Assembly: GCF_901709675.1 (NCBI RefSeq)
Contig: NC_051101.1
Span: 3,094,501 to 3,158,500 of the forward strand
Origin: Syngnathus acus
Taxonomy: Eukaryota > Chordata > Actinopteri > Syngnathiformes > Syngnathidae
Length of the DNA: 64,000 nucleotides
Reading direction: 5' to 3'
The notes under the pieces are model-generated. The model saw only the letters and a list, made by a program, of their open reading frames with translations, was not told the DNA's origin and did no database searches. A program made the translations under genes and the position numbers. Of this stretch, positions 31,998 through 46,082 are shown piece after piece. Position 1 is the first letter of the stretch. Each line of letters begins with the position of its first letter.

Positions 31998-33870
31998 GTT
32001 TGCGAGCTTCAAATTCGATGTGAACACGTTACTTTAAACAGCGAATGCTTTTAAATCGGAGCAAATCGTCATGACCTCGGCTTAGATTTAGCGCTGTTAG
32101 CCGGCTAAACTATAAATAAACGAACAAACCACGATTAGTAACGGCTGGTAACACTCGATCACAGTTTGGCAATACAAATAACATAAAACACGACAGAATG
32201 TTTAGTTTAGTAGAAATAGCGACACGCAACTCGATTGAAAACAACTAACGGGAGTTAGCATGCAGGGTTAGCCGAGGATAATGCTAATACATAGATGCTA
32301 ACACTTGAGCTCTTTGGATATTTTTGAACGGGACTGACACTGACAGCAACTGCGACTTATCTCTAAGATATTTAGTAGCACATTATCGAGTTTATAAAAG
32401 CATGTATGCAGAAAAAGCCATATATGATTGTGAAAGCGAGCTAACCTTGAGGTGCTTGTCAGCTATGTCCTCTTCGGAAAGACGTATTTCCTGTTCGATG
32501 CACAATGCATGCTGGGAAATAAAGTCAGTGCAAAAAAAAAAAAAACTCGAGGCCACCAAAACACACATATCTTATCATGTATAACATGTATAATTTTTGT
32601 TGTGTATTTTTTAAATTTGTTATTAATTTATTTTATCTGGCTTTTATATCCTTTGTCAATTTATTGCACTTGTTTATACATCCATCTCACAATGTTGCTA
32701 ACATATGGACAACTGTTGTCATTTTTGCTTGTCTGTTTTTGGGAAAAATGTTTACTCGAGGGGTCGGAAAAGTCACGATATATGGGAAAAACCTTGCTAA
32801 ATTGGCAACAGCAATGTGGACCGTGGATGAACCAGGCCCTCTGCTAATCAGCTTTCTCTTCCAAAGGTCATGGTTGTCTACTTTTTTCTAACTTTTTGTC
32901 TCGCTGTCTACGACTTCCCCTCATCCTCTTTGCTGTGAAAGCAAACAAGTGAAGATGTTCAATGTCCTTCCAATTACCCTCAAATGTGGAATGATTGATT
33001 GTACTCCAGGTCCGAGCGACTGTTCCCATTTGTCCCGCTTTCATAGTCGCCGTTCCTTCTCTCCCGCTCCCAGTCAGGATATAGGTGTTGTCCACTGCAA
33101 AGGAAGGAAATTCTGTCACTCAGAACAATGGGCCTGTTTCTCTATCTATAGACTCAGAGAGGCCGAGGGCTGCGAGGAACCAGCATAGCTTGTTGAAGCC
33201 GTCGTGAATTCAAAGAATTTTCTCCTGCGCAGAAGATTGGATTCATGGATGGCAGGAGATAGAGAAGCACACGCGTAGATGTGCGACGGATTGAAACATG
33301 GAATATCGTCACAGGGAAAGGGAAATACTGAGGATTGTTAGTTTGCATTGACTTGCGTGTTTGCTTTTAAGGTACTAACAAAAACACACAAGGATCAGAA
33401 GTTCCTGTGGGTGAGTACCGAAATTATATTTTCAAAGTTACTTTTTTGGTACATTTTCGCGAGAAAGGTCCTTTTAAATGTCGAAAGGTGAATATAATCC
33501 TTCCTAAGGATGTGAATCGTCCCTAAAGGCTGTCCAGAGTGTATTTTGACGGGAATTGTAGATAATGGCGGCAAAGCGACTTTACAGCAGCGGCACATCC
33601 CTTCCAGCTGGAGCCGAATCCAACAAAAGGACGCTTCCTGTTCAAATGTCGCATTTTTCAGGAACTGCGTTTGGGTCGATTTGTCCGTGTTTCTTTTCAC
33701 ATGTTGACAACTTACAGTGTGTCCATCCTGTTGATAGATATTGAGGGTGACATCATCCTATTGTTATATTGTTTCACTTCTGGCACTGGTGACACGCCGT
33801 CACGCAGTATCCGGCTGCGATTATTGCATTTTTAGCATCTACGTGTCTTTGAATGTGTTGGTTTTCTCAG
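31998..33870. other. Divergent promoter interval, cox6b and rasip1
   Basis: The two genes are head to head. The cox6b side holds ETS-like (ttccg) and ZNF143-like text at 32460-32520. The rasip1 side must contain at least one noncoding exon, because its start codon follows an acceptor. No coding exon was recognised between them. Confidence 0.5.
32501..32520 (-). promoter_or_regulatory. ZNF143/Staf-like promoter motif for cox6b
   Basis: On the minus strand it reads ATTTCCCAGCATGCATTGTG, close to the TTCCCAGCATGC core of the ZNF143 motif common at promoters of housekeeping and mitochondrial genes. It lies about 500 bp upstream of the cox6b ATG. Confidence 0.45.
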
Positions 33871-36800
33871 ATGGAGGGGTCAGGCAGTCCTCGTGGCAGA
33901 AAGCTCCAGTTCCCAGTCGGTCTTTGGATCAATTCCCCCAGGAAACATTTTGCAAAGCTGGGGCGTCGTTGGCCCAGCGCGGTCTCTGTCAAGTGAGTCT
34001 ACTGAGGCTTTTTGATTTTCGATTAACTGCCAGTTATTGCTAAATAAGTTCAGAATTTGGTCAAATGTCTTTCACCGCGCAACATGGGGCACCCAAGTTT
34101 TTATCCATCCAGACATTCTACATCTATAATCCCTTTTATTGTGGTGAGTGAGCTGGAGCCTAACCTATTTAGTTAAACATGAAACTCATTTGCTGCCATC
34201 CCAGTTAAAAATCCGACGTCTATTGTTGTCAATGGCAGCGAATGAATTAAAATGCTTCATTAACCAACAAAAGGACTACAGATGGAGGCTAGCCTATGGC
34301 TAAAATTTGGCCCTTAACACTTCTGCCTTGCGATCAGGAGATCCAAGTTCATAGACTGTAATTTGTCTTTCCAAAAACATGCGCTCTAAATTGTCCGTGG
34401 ATGTGAGTGTGATTGTGACTGCAACCGGTCCAGGTGTCACCTGCTTCTTCTTGCCCAGAATCATCTGGGCTACGCTCCAGAGCAGCGCACAGTAGAAAAC
34501 GGATGCCTGGACATGTTCCACCATCACTTCCGGTGCAGCCTTGCGCATTTTATTTTGGGCCTTGTTTGTCCCTGTTTAGGCCGTCATAATTCACAGCTGA
34601 CTGGTCTCTTCCTCTTCCCCTGTCGTGTTGCTTCCAGGTCGACCACCAGCTCCGACGCGGCCTCCCTTCACGAGGCCCCCTCCATTCCTTCCTCTTCCCT
34701 TTCTAACTCAACTCCCTCGCTGGCTTCCCCAAACCCGTCGCCGTCTCCTTCCCCGGCCTTCCTCAGGCCTCGGCCCGCTGCGCCCCAGTCGCGCACCAAG
34801 CGCCTTTCCCATCTCTTCCTGCGGGGGCGCTCCAATAGCGACCGGGACCGGGCGGTGGGCGAGAGGGAGAGAGAGCTTTGGGCCCACTCGGCGGCCTCCT
34901 CCACTCACCACTATGTACCCCCGACTTCTTCCTCTGCCCCGGGCCTGATCAAGATCTACGGAGATGCGCTATCCAGCGGCGCGAACTATCGCTCCTTGCT
35001 GGCTAACGTTCACTCGACGGCCAGTCAGCTCATCGCTCAGGTTATCACTCGCTACACCGAGAGGGAGCGGGAGGAGACAGACGAAGCAGGTACAGGATCC
35101 ATTCCAAGCCATTTGGCTTGGAGACATAGGTGACTTGACTCGAGTCAAACGAAATACGTACGTCAAAATAAAGACTTGGCACTTGCTGGGCTTACAAGAC
35201 ATGATTTGGACTCGATCTAACTTCAATTAAAAAATCTCACTTTTTACGTTATTGTTCTAAGGAAGCTGTCACTGGAACTGGAAACCTGAAATTTGACCAA
35301 ATGTTTGTGACTAGCATGATTGTTTGATTTGACTTATGAAATGCTTAACCCAAATTAAGGCTTGAGATTGACTCGACTTTTATGTGACGTCGTCCCAACT
35401 CCGACATAGCGTAAACATAAACAGCACCACCACCCTTCCTCCATTACCTTCTAGTTCTCCAGAAACACATCCCCGAGGACTTCCTGCTGTGCGATGTCAT
35501 CGGAAAGCCCATCCAGCAGCCAGATGGAGCTATCAAGTGGGAGACGGAGTGTCGGAGAAACGTGGCCCCGTGGGAGTGCCCCTTGTTGTTGGCGGACATG
35601 TGGCGGCCCAAGGATGGGTTCGAGCGGCGCTTTGAAATCCAGAGGAAGGAAGACTACGAAAGAGAAGAGAGGGAGCGGGAGAGCTATCAAGGTATGCCGA
35701 GGCTATCGGAGGTGACGACGAGCGGTGCTCATCCCGCCGACTGTCTGGCCAACAGGTGTGCGCTGGAGGCGAAGCAGGATGTCGTCAGGGAGCGCGGCGG
35801 AGGAGGGCGAGCGCGGCCACCGCGGAAGGAACTCGGAGCTCAGGAGGAGCATCAGCGACATGAACCTCAGCCTGAGGCGCCGCCAAGGCAACCATGTGAC
35901 CAATGAGCAGCGTGGAGGCGGTTGCCAGCCCGCCAACAACAACGGAGCCGTGCTGGACAGGAAGAACATTGTGAGCATGATCAGCCCGCAGCACGGAGAG
36001 GTGAGGGACATCACCACGGCAAAAGAAGATCATTCAGAGCAGCTTTATCCAGAAATTCACAAAAAGTTTGGCCTTTGGTTTCTCTGACACCCTTTGCCAA
36101 AATTTCCTGGGATTTGTACGAGTACCTTTTGTCGAGAGCCGACCCAAGTGTGACGCAAGTAGGCACCAGTCCGGCAAAACAGTAGCTCAGCAGAGCAAGG
36201 ACTAATGTGTCCTCTAGAGGGCAGTAATGTCTACTGTCTTCTGAGTTTCCTCTGGGATAAATGACACTGCAACAAAATCGGTTTCAGCTTCACCAATGAC
36301 AAAGTTTAAAAAGTCTACACACCTCTGTTCAAATGCCAGGTTTTGCGATACAAACAAAAGAGCTCATTTCAAATGTTTTCCAACCATTATTAATATGATT
36401 TATCTGTACAACTCCATTAACAAAGGATAAAAAACAAACAGCTGAAATAATGTGTTTGCACAAGTGTGCACACCCTCTTTTAAGTGGGGAATTGGCTGTG
36501 TTCATAATCAATCACATTCAAACACACCCTCCAACATTTCATATTGCTCTGATTAAGCCCATATAAACTTCAGCTGTTCTGGTAAATCTGGGGTGTGTCG
36601 ACTTTTTATACCCGATGTACATGGATGAACAAAATTACGCTAGTGAAAACCTTATTTGTGTGTAGAGGTATTGATCCATGATTGGTTGTCTAACCTTGAT
36701 TTTGATGTTATTTTTTTCAGATTAGAGCATCTAAGGCGGACGCAAAGGTCGGCTGGACGCACCAGACACCCGAGGAGCAAAAGGACTACTCCAGCTGTGA

Positions 36801-39800
36801 CCTGGAGATGATGTCCCAAAGTTTGATCCTTCCACCTACGGACCGGCCCTACTTCCTGTTGCTGCAGGGTTACGACCAGAGCAAGGCAAGACACGCTAAG
36901 AGATGCTATCATGCTGGCAAACAGCCGCGTAACCAAGGACGAGCCCCACGTAGCAATGTGGACGCTAACAGCACGAGTATGATGAATAAAAACGGGGCGC
37001 GACGTAAACACATGCGCACCCCCAGGTCATGACATCATACCAGCATGCCTCTAATCGCCGCATACCATCTGCATTTCCATCTCGCCACTCGCCTCCCCCG
37101 CCCAGCGTCCGACTCAAAACATCTGCAGATGCGCACAATGCCCGGACAACACACACTCCTGAGACACAAGAGGCTTCGCGCACATCACTCCATCTTGCAC
37201 AATGACCTCACACAGGTCCTCTTTGTAGCAAACTGTGACACACTTTGTATAATATCAACTCCCTTCTGTTAGCCTCAATATCTGATGGAGGGTTGATGCA
37301 AACCACGGGACCCCCCAGGCGTCCCTCACCTTTTCCCCCCGCTGTGTGTTTTCTTTAGGATTTTGTTTTGTACATTATGGCGGGACATACGCACGTGTTT
37401 GGGAGAAAGCCCACAATGAGGGAACGGGAGAAGGACAAAGACAGAGAGAGGAAGGGGAAGAAACCTCTCAAGGTGGACACGTTCTTGTCTGCACCTGACC
37501 TCTTGGCCAGACACCTGCTTGTGAGGAGGGATTCCGCCGTTCCTGAGACCCCCGCTGGGCGAGGTACACAGTACGCAGCATCACTACGACAAGCAGCACT
37601 AACAAACTCGTTTGCATCACGGGCCACAGCGGTGTTGATATCGTGAATAATTCCTTCCGAAAAAGCCTTGAGCTGTTAATTGCTACTCACAGTTCAAATT
37701 TACTCTCAAACTAAACACAAAACTAACATGTTATGTATTTAAAACAACCACAGCTTTGCCCGTTTAGCTTAATGCTAACGAACAATACTAAAAACCATAA
37801 GCAGGCTAACGAATAGTTGCAGTTTTTGATCAAAGGCTAAGCGGTTATCATTTAAGCTACAAATACTTGAAGAAAAACGGTGGCGCAACATATCAGCTTT
37901 GACATATTCCTCATCCTCTGCAAAGAACAACTACCGTAATTTCACTGTGTTTAACTGAGAATATTTTCTATGAGTCGTAAAGGGATACTGTATTCTGCTC
38001 TCGTCCGTCTCCACGCCATCCCAGCTTTGATACGGCCTTTCCGAGGCGGTGCCATCACGCACAACGGCGTGGCTCTTTACAGAGAGACCGTCCTAAAACC
38101 CGGCGACGTCATCGGTCTCGGGGACCACTTCCTCTTCTTGTACCGCGACCCCCGAGTCACACCGGCTCCCCCGTTGGCATTGACGCTGCCCTGGCACTCG
38201 GACGGCTTGCACCCCTGCTGCTCTTCGGGCTTGGCAGACAAGCAGGAGGCGCTGAGGCACTACCTCGGATCCACCGAGTCCGTTCTCAAGTTCCATCCTC
38301 GGCACGCCGATGCCTTGCTGCAGGTGAGGTATCGGAAAGTACCGGACCAAACCCCAACCAAGCTTTACGATATACCTAGATTGTGTCTCTCGTTGGTCCG
38401 CTAGGAGATATTATCGAAAAACTCCTCCCCCGACTCCGGAGGGGGGCCTTTGGCGCCGGCGTATCTGCTGTCAATCATGATCGACCACGCATCCAAGCGC
38501 CTCGACCCCGCGCTCACGCCGCAGATATTACTCAAGGCGGCCAATCAGATCAAAGACATTGTCTGGGTAAGTCACATGGTCCACACCCAAAGGCCACAGT
38601 ATTAGGTACGCCTGCAGCATTTGGATGAGCTAATGATGCCGTAAAAAATGTTGCCTTGAATTCTCGGTGCAACTTATGGTTGGAAAACACGCTGGTATTG
38701 ACAGTATTGTTAGTGAGCGCATTGATGTCATTGCGGCCTGCAAAGTTCTGAAGAGGAGTAGGGATGAGCTGATGTCACTCGCTTGTGTTGCTGGAAAATG
38801 TGCTGTCATGGTGCCGGGCCGGCGGCGGGCCTCGGGGCCGGCGGCGGGCCTCGGGCCCGACTCCTGCCGCTGCTCCAGCACCTCCACACTAAGCCGAGAT
38901 GTCTCTCTCCTCTCTTCTGTCTCCAAATCTCTTCCCAGGATAACATTAAGGAATTTGGGGATAAGCATCCCACGCAAAAGTAAGACCTTTTTTTTTTTTT
39001 TTTTTTCTTCCAACCTCATGTTTGCTTCATTTAGCAGCCTCCGGCTCAGCGATTCATGATACATTTGTCCTTGCACTGTTATGACTGCGCTACATTTTTG
39101 TGGTATGATGAAAGCAAGTTGCAAAATTGAGTCGGGTAAAAATAACCCCGGTCTGTTATTACTCCCAAGTTTCACAATTATGTAAGAAACTAATTTTGGA
39201 ATGGCATTACCTGTTGTGTCCAGTTCCAGTGAGCCAGAAAGTGAGATTAGCACAGCCAATGTCCAGAAGTTGTCATCGGACCTTCGACCTCTGATGTTCT
39301 GGATGTCCAATGCTACAGAGCTCCTCAACTTTTTTCAGGTGAAAGTGGAAAACATGGAGAAAGAGTGGGAGTTTGAAGGTGAGAACCGTGAGAGAGCAAA
39401 CTCTGTAACTACTCTGGACTTAGCAAAAGTGTGCACACCCACTCAGAACTGTTCAGAATTATCCAATCACGCTCAGTGAATAAAGTGAGTCAAGTTCAGA
39501 TGTTCGAGTCGACTTGTCCTAACATTCATCTTTTGAGCACAATCCTGAAGGTTCTGCGCTAACGCTAACTGCTAATTGGATCATTCCCTCAACACATTTT
39601 CCCACTTGTGTTTGTGAGAATTTGTGTGACAGTTCCGTAAAGCCAAGGCTTAACCTTTTGGCCATAACGCCAAAAGGTTTGAAAAGAATATCAGACCGTC
39701 ATTATAAGAGGGTGTGCACACTTGTGCAATCACTCATCTCGGTTGGTCATTTTTAGTTTTAGTCATTTTAGTCTCCTAAATGTGAGGTAATGAAGTAAAG

Positions 39801-41019
39801 TCATGCGTGTTGATAAAACAGCCCCGGGGGATCCAGTGTTGACGGCTGACATGGACACATGCTCAGAAGCTCTTGCGCAACTGGATGAGGTCATCATGCA
39901 CACCTTCCAGCAGTGCGTCTATCACCTCACCAAGGTAAACCGCCACACCCGCCGTGATGGTTAACTCATCCACCTTGCATCACCATGACCTCACTTCCTG
40001 TCGTCACAAGACCCTCTACTCGCTCCTTCCCGCCCTGCTGGACACCAACCCTTTCTCCACGGAGGAGAAGGAAAAAGATGGAGCGGCGGGAGCAGAGGGT
40101 GAGGAGAAAGGAGAAGAGGCGGACGACGTGTCCACCCTGCCGCCCAAAGTGGCCGGGCTGGTGGAAGTGTATCGCTCTTCACTCGTGCTCTCCAGGGAAG
40201 CTTGCCTTTCACCGCCGCTCACCTCCCAAACCTTCGGCTACCTCTTCTTCTTCACCAACACATCTTTGCTCAACACCTTGCTGGAGAGAGGTGAGGTTTT
40301 GTTTTGCTTTTTCCGTTTTCAGGTCAAAATCAAAACATGGAGAAAAAAAATCCAGATTATTCACATTCCCGTTGTGTTTTTTCACAGATGGACTCTTTTC
40401 TTGGTCCAGAGCCGTGCAGATACGTACAAACTTGGACCTGGTCCTGGACTGGCTCCAGGGGGCGGGACTAGGGGACATAGCTTCTGAATTCATGAAGAAG
40501 CTGTCAGTCATAGTCAACTTTTTATGTATCCCCAAAACCCGTCTCATACAGGTAATGTGATTTTTCCCATTGCTGCCTGTTTGGATCTCCTGTGGAACTT
40601 TGTCTCTTCTCTTCTAGTCCTCCTGGAACAGTTTACAAGAGGATCACACCTTGCTAAGCCCCGCCCAACTGAACCACCTCCTCACTCATTATAAATTGGG
40701 ACCAAGCAGAGCACCTCCAGCCTGCTGGACTCCGCCACCTGGCACCATGCTCAGCGGAGGTAAAAGTTCTCACCATTGTCCATTTCAGCGCGTCTCTCGC
40801 TGAAGACCTTTTATCCATCCACCGTTTTCGATTTCTTTAGACATATTTGAGAGCTTCCTGGACCACCCTCCTCTCATCCTGCCGAACGAGACCCCTCGCC
40901 TCGACCTCTCGCAGCCGGTGCCGAGCCCGGACCTCCAAAAGGAAGTGACGCGCCTTCGCACCTTCTTGTGGGGCCTTGACCAGGACGAGCTTCCCGCCAA
41001 TCAGAGGACTCGGCTTTGA
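33871..41019 (+). CDS. rasip1: Ras-interacting protein 1, complete
   Basis: Rap1/Ras effector needed for endothelial junctions and vessel lumen formation in vertebrates. Fifteen plus-strand exons join in phase: 33871-33992, 34638-35089, 35455-35691, 35756-36000, 36721-36885, 37359-37563, 38025-38323, 38405-38566, 38939-38979, 39224-39378, 39822-39934, 40011-40290, 40388-40551, 40618-40759, 40841-41019; 986 aa (human about 963). The start ATG directly follows an intron acceptor (ttttctcag) and opens MEGSGSPRGRKLQFPVGLW, the conserved N-terminus. Domains: Ser/Pro-rich linker, Ras-association domain about 141-262 (LIKIYGDALSSGANYRSLLA), FHA-like segment about 395-520 (PYFLLLQGYD, THNGVALYRE), and dilute domain about 600-880 (SRAVQIRTNLDLVLDWLQGA). 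There is no PDZ domain after the dilute domain, which separates it from RADIL. Intron 5 uses a GC donor. Confidence 0.93.
36307..36608. mobile_element. 302-bp inverted-repeat element in rasip1 intron 4
   Basis: It begins taaaaagtctacacacc and ends with the complement at one mismatch (ggtgtgtcgacttttta). It has no coding capacity. Related text (gtgtgcacaccc) recurs at 39429-39440 and 39712-39720 in rasip1 introns. Confidence 0.55.
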
Positions 41020-41055
41020 GCCGGCCCTGGATTTAGATTTAGGGATGCCGCATGA

Positions 41056-41061
41056 AATAAA
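41056..41061 (+). promoter_or_regulatory. rasip1 polyadenylation signal, proximal
   Basis: AATAAA lies 37 bp after the rasip1 stop codon. A second AATAAA at 41236-41241 would give a 3' UTR of about 240 nt. Confidence 0.5.
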
Positions 41062-44000
41062 ACCAACAAACTTCACAACATTTCCATATCAATTAATGTA
41101 ATCATTTAGATATTTCCGAGGACTACCGTAAGAGGACTGCGTTGTTTTGATTCCCAAAATATACCGAAAAGCTTTTGGAGCAATGCTTTAAATGTCCGTG
41201 TTACGGAATTGTATCAATTAAAACTACTAGTTTTTAATAAAAGTCTTTATTCTGCATTGGCTGTATGATTTGTGCCAAACAGAGGTCTCTGAAGATAAAC
41301 AGTGTTCCCACAAGGTGGCGCTGCAGGACCCATTCCCCCTCTGAGCTGAAATGATGAGTGTGCATGTCGAATTGCTTGAGTAAGGAGGCCATCACGTTTG
41401 CACATAATCATCAGCGCCAAAGGCACAACTGTCATTTCCTGTAATAACGGTGACAATCTAGGTCGGCCGATGACTCAAGGCAACAAATCGCCGATGCAAG
41501 TTATCGTAAAGAAGGTCAGAGCTTAAAAGTGCAGAGACGAATTTTAATTTCCCCTTCAATTGATGTGACACACTCGAGTACTTTCCCATTTCACTAATGT
41601 GGTAAAGTCCCCCCTTGATGATGTCCGAGCAGAATGGGGCAGACAGGTGGTGCCGGCCGGCCGGTATCGTGGAGTCAAATGACTAACGGCCATGCCATGG
41701 ACTTGTTGCTGCACCCGGTCTCTGTCATATCCAGTTAAGTCCGCATACTTATCAAGCAGGAGTCCAAAGAAAACAGTGCATCAGCGTCTCAGTTTAGGGG
41801 CTGAAACCCTCTGACGTCTCTGCAAAGTTATTGTTCTGCAACACTGGCTTCCACCCAAACCGGTTTCCTCTCTTCCGGTCAGCCCCTCGTATGATTACGG
41901 TAAAAAGCTGGAAAAAAAAAAGATCGCCCTGAGACGCCATCTGACACACCCCCTCTGTTTACATCATCACCAAGTATTCTCACTGTAGACATCCAAAAAG
42001 CAGAAGCCTGCGTAAGGTTGAAAGACAAGCAAAACAAGCAAGAAACGCCTGCTAGCTTAATGCTAACCATGCTCGCCAATGACATGCTAACAGCATCAAT
42101 AGTCACGCTTGGAAAAAGATCAGATAAAAATACACTTTTTAGAAAATTTACTATTACAGTGCGTGACTTACAATAGCAGTAAAATATTTTTTTTGTCTGC
42201 CTGAATTTATTATACTGTCACCTGGTGGCCAAGGCAGGAACATCAGAAGGAGCAGCACATTTAATTGAATTAGCAGCATGATGTACAAAATTATTTTCAT
42301 TCTATATAATTATGTTCTTACTTTATGATTTTAAAAGTACCATATCATAGAGAGCCACGTAACATTTTTGTTTTGTTTTGTCGGTATGATTAATGAACGA
42401 TGATTCAACATTTGGGAGTGTCATGAGGGAGAACCAAACTTTCATTTTGAGACGCTACTGTACTGCCATCATTTATTGCAAATTATTTTGCCGACCCCCA
42501 GGGTTCCTCAGTTTGAGAAGCGGTGATTAGCGATTACTTTCCAGTCATGCCACACACAGATGCAAGTTGTAAGACGTATAATTCAACACAGATGGAGCCT
42601 CAGACTGGCCCTCTGCTAATTGTTTGATGTTTTTTGCACTACTGTGAGCAGCGTCTGACTAGGATTAAGTAACAGTGTACGCTTTAGTAAGTGTGTGACA
42701 CACAAACGCTTCCTGTGATCTGACACAGACGACATGTCATGCACACTTTCACCCGGAGTTGCGCCATCCTAGCTACCGGCCTCACGCACGCACGCACGTA
42801 CGCACCCGGGGCCGTCTTTTTTCGCCCAGGTGCACAGTCCCCACACCTGTTGTTGTGGCGTTTCTCTGTAATTAGCCCCGCGCAATTACCATCGGGAAAG
42901 GGGGGGAGTCTGAAGACAATGGACCGGTTCTTCTCTCCCTATCATCTCCCTTTTTTCCTTCTCTGGGCCCGCTGTCGAGTAATGAAAGATTCTTCCACTC
43001 TTCAAAGAGACGGAGTTTCCTACAAAAACAGCTGAGTCAGAGGAGAAAAGATGCAGTGAGGCCCGGGAGTCGCCATCGGGAACCCGCAACAGCCCACGGT
43101 CCTGCCAACTAAGAAGTACCATTTGGCAGAAACTCTCGATTTGTGATCTGGCAACATTTTACCTGAGCCCGACGTCACCCCACAGGACGTTTTTTCAAGT
43201 CCTACGTCAGGGCCACTGACAGAGGCCGTGCCGTGAGACTATCAGGAAATTGGAAAAGTGTGTGGGCTCTTCTCGGTCCAAAGCAGTCATCATTACCACA
43301 CATTGTGGAACCTTAAACGTGATGTGGACTTAAATTGTTTTTGTATCGTGGCCTCATCGAGAAGGTGGGGGTCACTATGGAGTCTGGCTCCGCATAAATG
43401 AGGGAGTGGGGAAAAAAGTCTTTTGGGTCTCATAGTGAAAATATTTGAAGAGTCTGGCTGTATCAGACGCAGTCAGACAGCCAGAGAGTGGAACATTGTT
43501 CACAGCTGAGTCCTGTGTAAAGGTGAGGTAGGAAACACAGGAGCAGGGGGGGGATTCTCTGTTAGCTCACAGACTGGCACAGAGACAGACTGAACCGTGG
43601 CCAGGGGTGTAGACAGACTGAAGGCCGGCGAGGGAACTAGGTCATGTTCAGCCAGACGACCGGCGGAGAGAAAAACCTTCAAGGGGGCAGACGTGTGTTT
43701 TGATCCGGGTCGCATCACCTAAACACGAGATGCGCGTATAAACACAAACACGCAGTTCCTTTCGGGACACAGAGAGCTATAAAGAAACCCTGTGAGGTCG
43801 GATCCAGCCGAAAAGTCTCACCACTCCCGCCAAACCCGGCCCCGTTTTGCTGGCCACTGGCGGCTGCGAGTCCCGGGGGCCGTCGCTTGGGACAGGGCCA
43901 ACGATGGCACCAATACGGGACGCCGGTGTTTGTCTCAGCTCTACCTTTAGACTCCATTCCTCGGCCTCTCCCGCTTCACCTCGGGCCGGGGGGACCTGCG

Positions 44001-46082
44001 GGTAGGGGCCTTATTCCATCCAGCCCGGGGGGCTTCTGTTCCATTTTGCGTCATGGTGTTGACTGAGCGGACTCCACACTTAAGTCCCTCAGAGCTGAGG
44101 GTTTGTGCCGGAGCGGGGTTAGCGTAGCCTCGTGTTCGAGCGTGGTAATCTGATGGCCGTGTTTATTTTATGTAGCTCTCCTTTGATGGAGCAAAAAAAA
44201 AAGTCTTTGGGCTTTTTGTTTCGGCCGTTTCACTGCCAGGTCAGGGGTGCTCGCCGTGGTAACTGTCAGGAAGAATAATATTTGCCCTTATATTCACTCC
44301 AAACATGCTTTTTTCCATATTAGTGTCAGGGATATTCTGCATGTTGGAGGAGGCCCCCACCTACACAGCGAGGTGTTCCCCGGGTCGCCCCCCCCCCATC
44401 GGTGGACCCTTCACCTTCACCTGCGGTTCTGAGAGACCGCCACATGTACATATACTGCATACATCCGCACTGTAGGTCTCAGTAGTTAAGGAAACCGCTC
44501 GCAAAAACACGGGGAAAAACTCTCCCAGCGTCTTGGCCGCCCCCAGGCTCCACCTCAGCTGTCAATGGTCCAAACTTCCCAGGGGTTCTTTTTTGAATGC
44601 GGTTGCCTAAAAACAGAGTTACCTTTGCCCGTCTGCCTGCGTCTCTCACTGCCTCCCCTCAAAAAGTCACACACACACACAACCGCCGCCTTGCGTCAGC
44701 TGTTTCAGATGGGTCGAAAAGCCATGGAACCGCACTATGTCATTACGGGAGGTTTTGACCCAAACCGAGGGAGAACTCTTCACATTCACATAATCAGATT
44801 TGCGACCCCAATTTGTTCTACGCAAACCGCGCCGTGGGACGAATAGCGCGTCGTGTCTCGTCTGTCTTTTGCGCCCACTCGGGTTCGCTTGACCTTCACG
44901 GTGTTGATCCGATCCCACAGAAGTGGCCGGTGTTTGCTTTTTCATGAAAGGTCAACTCTTTGCCTTCAAAGATTAATTAGTATGATGCCGTGGAGCAAAG
45001 CGGTCCAGATTGCGGCTGGAATATTGTGATCCATCTTCCATTTGGTTATTGCGATTGGCTGAGCTCTGCGCTGTGATCTTGATATTTTAAGAATGATACA
45101 TTTTCAAACAAAATAACACACCCCGGGCACTTTTTATGGGGACAATCTTTCATTTCCTTTAGTAGTTAGGGCGATTATGATCTGCATACAAAGAACTCTT
45201 GGTTTTGGATCAGGATGTGAACAGTAAGAAGACTTCATACATCTATCTGATTCCCATCCGGCTTGTTCTTTTCAGGGTCAGAGCAGAGACACAGTTAATT
45301 GCGTGGAAGTCACACGTGTGAACCAATCGTTGGACAGAAACCAGTTACTCGTCTGGATTTCACTATGGACGACGCTGGACTGACCAATCATGAGTATGGG
45401 TTGATCTTGCTGTATAAAGAACTAGCCTAGAAACGTTTCTACAATTCAGACTGATCAAAGCTGCATGACTGTCAGCTACGCAAAGTATTTCAGTACCGGT
45501 TTTTGGTTCGGGCATCACAGACGATGGACTAGGATACACTCGAGCCGGTCGGTGGTCCAAGTAACCGTCTCTGAAATACCCCAAATGATAAGGAGCAATT
45601 TCAAAAAGGCTTTCCAGTCACGTGGATGGCCACCCCTGTTACTGCGAGGTATGTGCTTACTCACAGATGAGGGCGCCCAATTACTGATGTCATCCGGGAG
45701 AAACTGGCCCGGTGGTCGGTAATCCGATCCTTCCCGCTGCAATTTGGCAGCCCAAAACCATTTACAAGTGGCTGAGCGCATGTGTAGCCAGACAAAAGGG
45801 GAATGTGTCGTGACGTTGAGTGAGATTTACTGGGTCGGAGGCCTCAATGTGTGGGCGACCAAAGAAAAGCCGAGGAGTAGGGGGGAGGGGGGTGACTCAT
45901 GAGCAGGTGCTGTCAGTCAAACACGGGGACTCAGCGGCCAAGAATCCGCTTCTCAGTCACTGTCAACCAATCATACTTGTCTTCCTGTCCCGCCGAAGCG
46001 CCTCAGTTGGGCCGACAGCCTTCAGGCGGGTCTGTTTTATGTCTCTACCGCCGCGATCCGGCATTGGGTCAATCTCTGACAT

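Noticed and set aside
34969-35226. 85-codon minus-strand frame opposite rasip1
   Set aside because: Shadow of exon 2 extended into intron; no motif.
35703-36033. Minus-strand frames across rasip1 exon 4
   Set aside because: Shadows of the real plus-strand exon 35756-36000.
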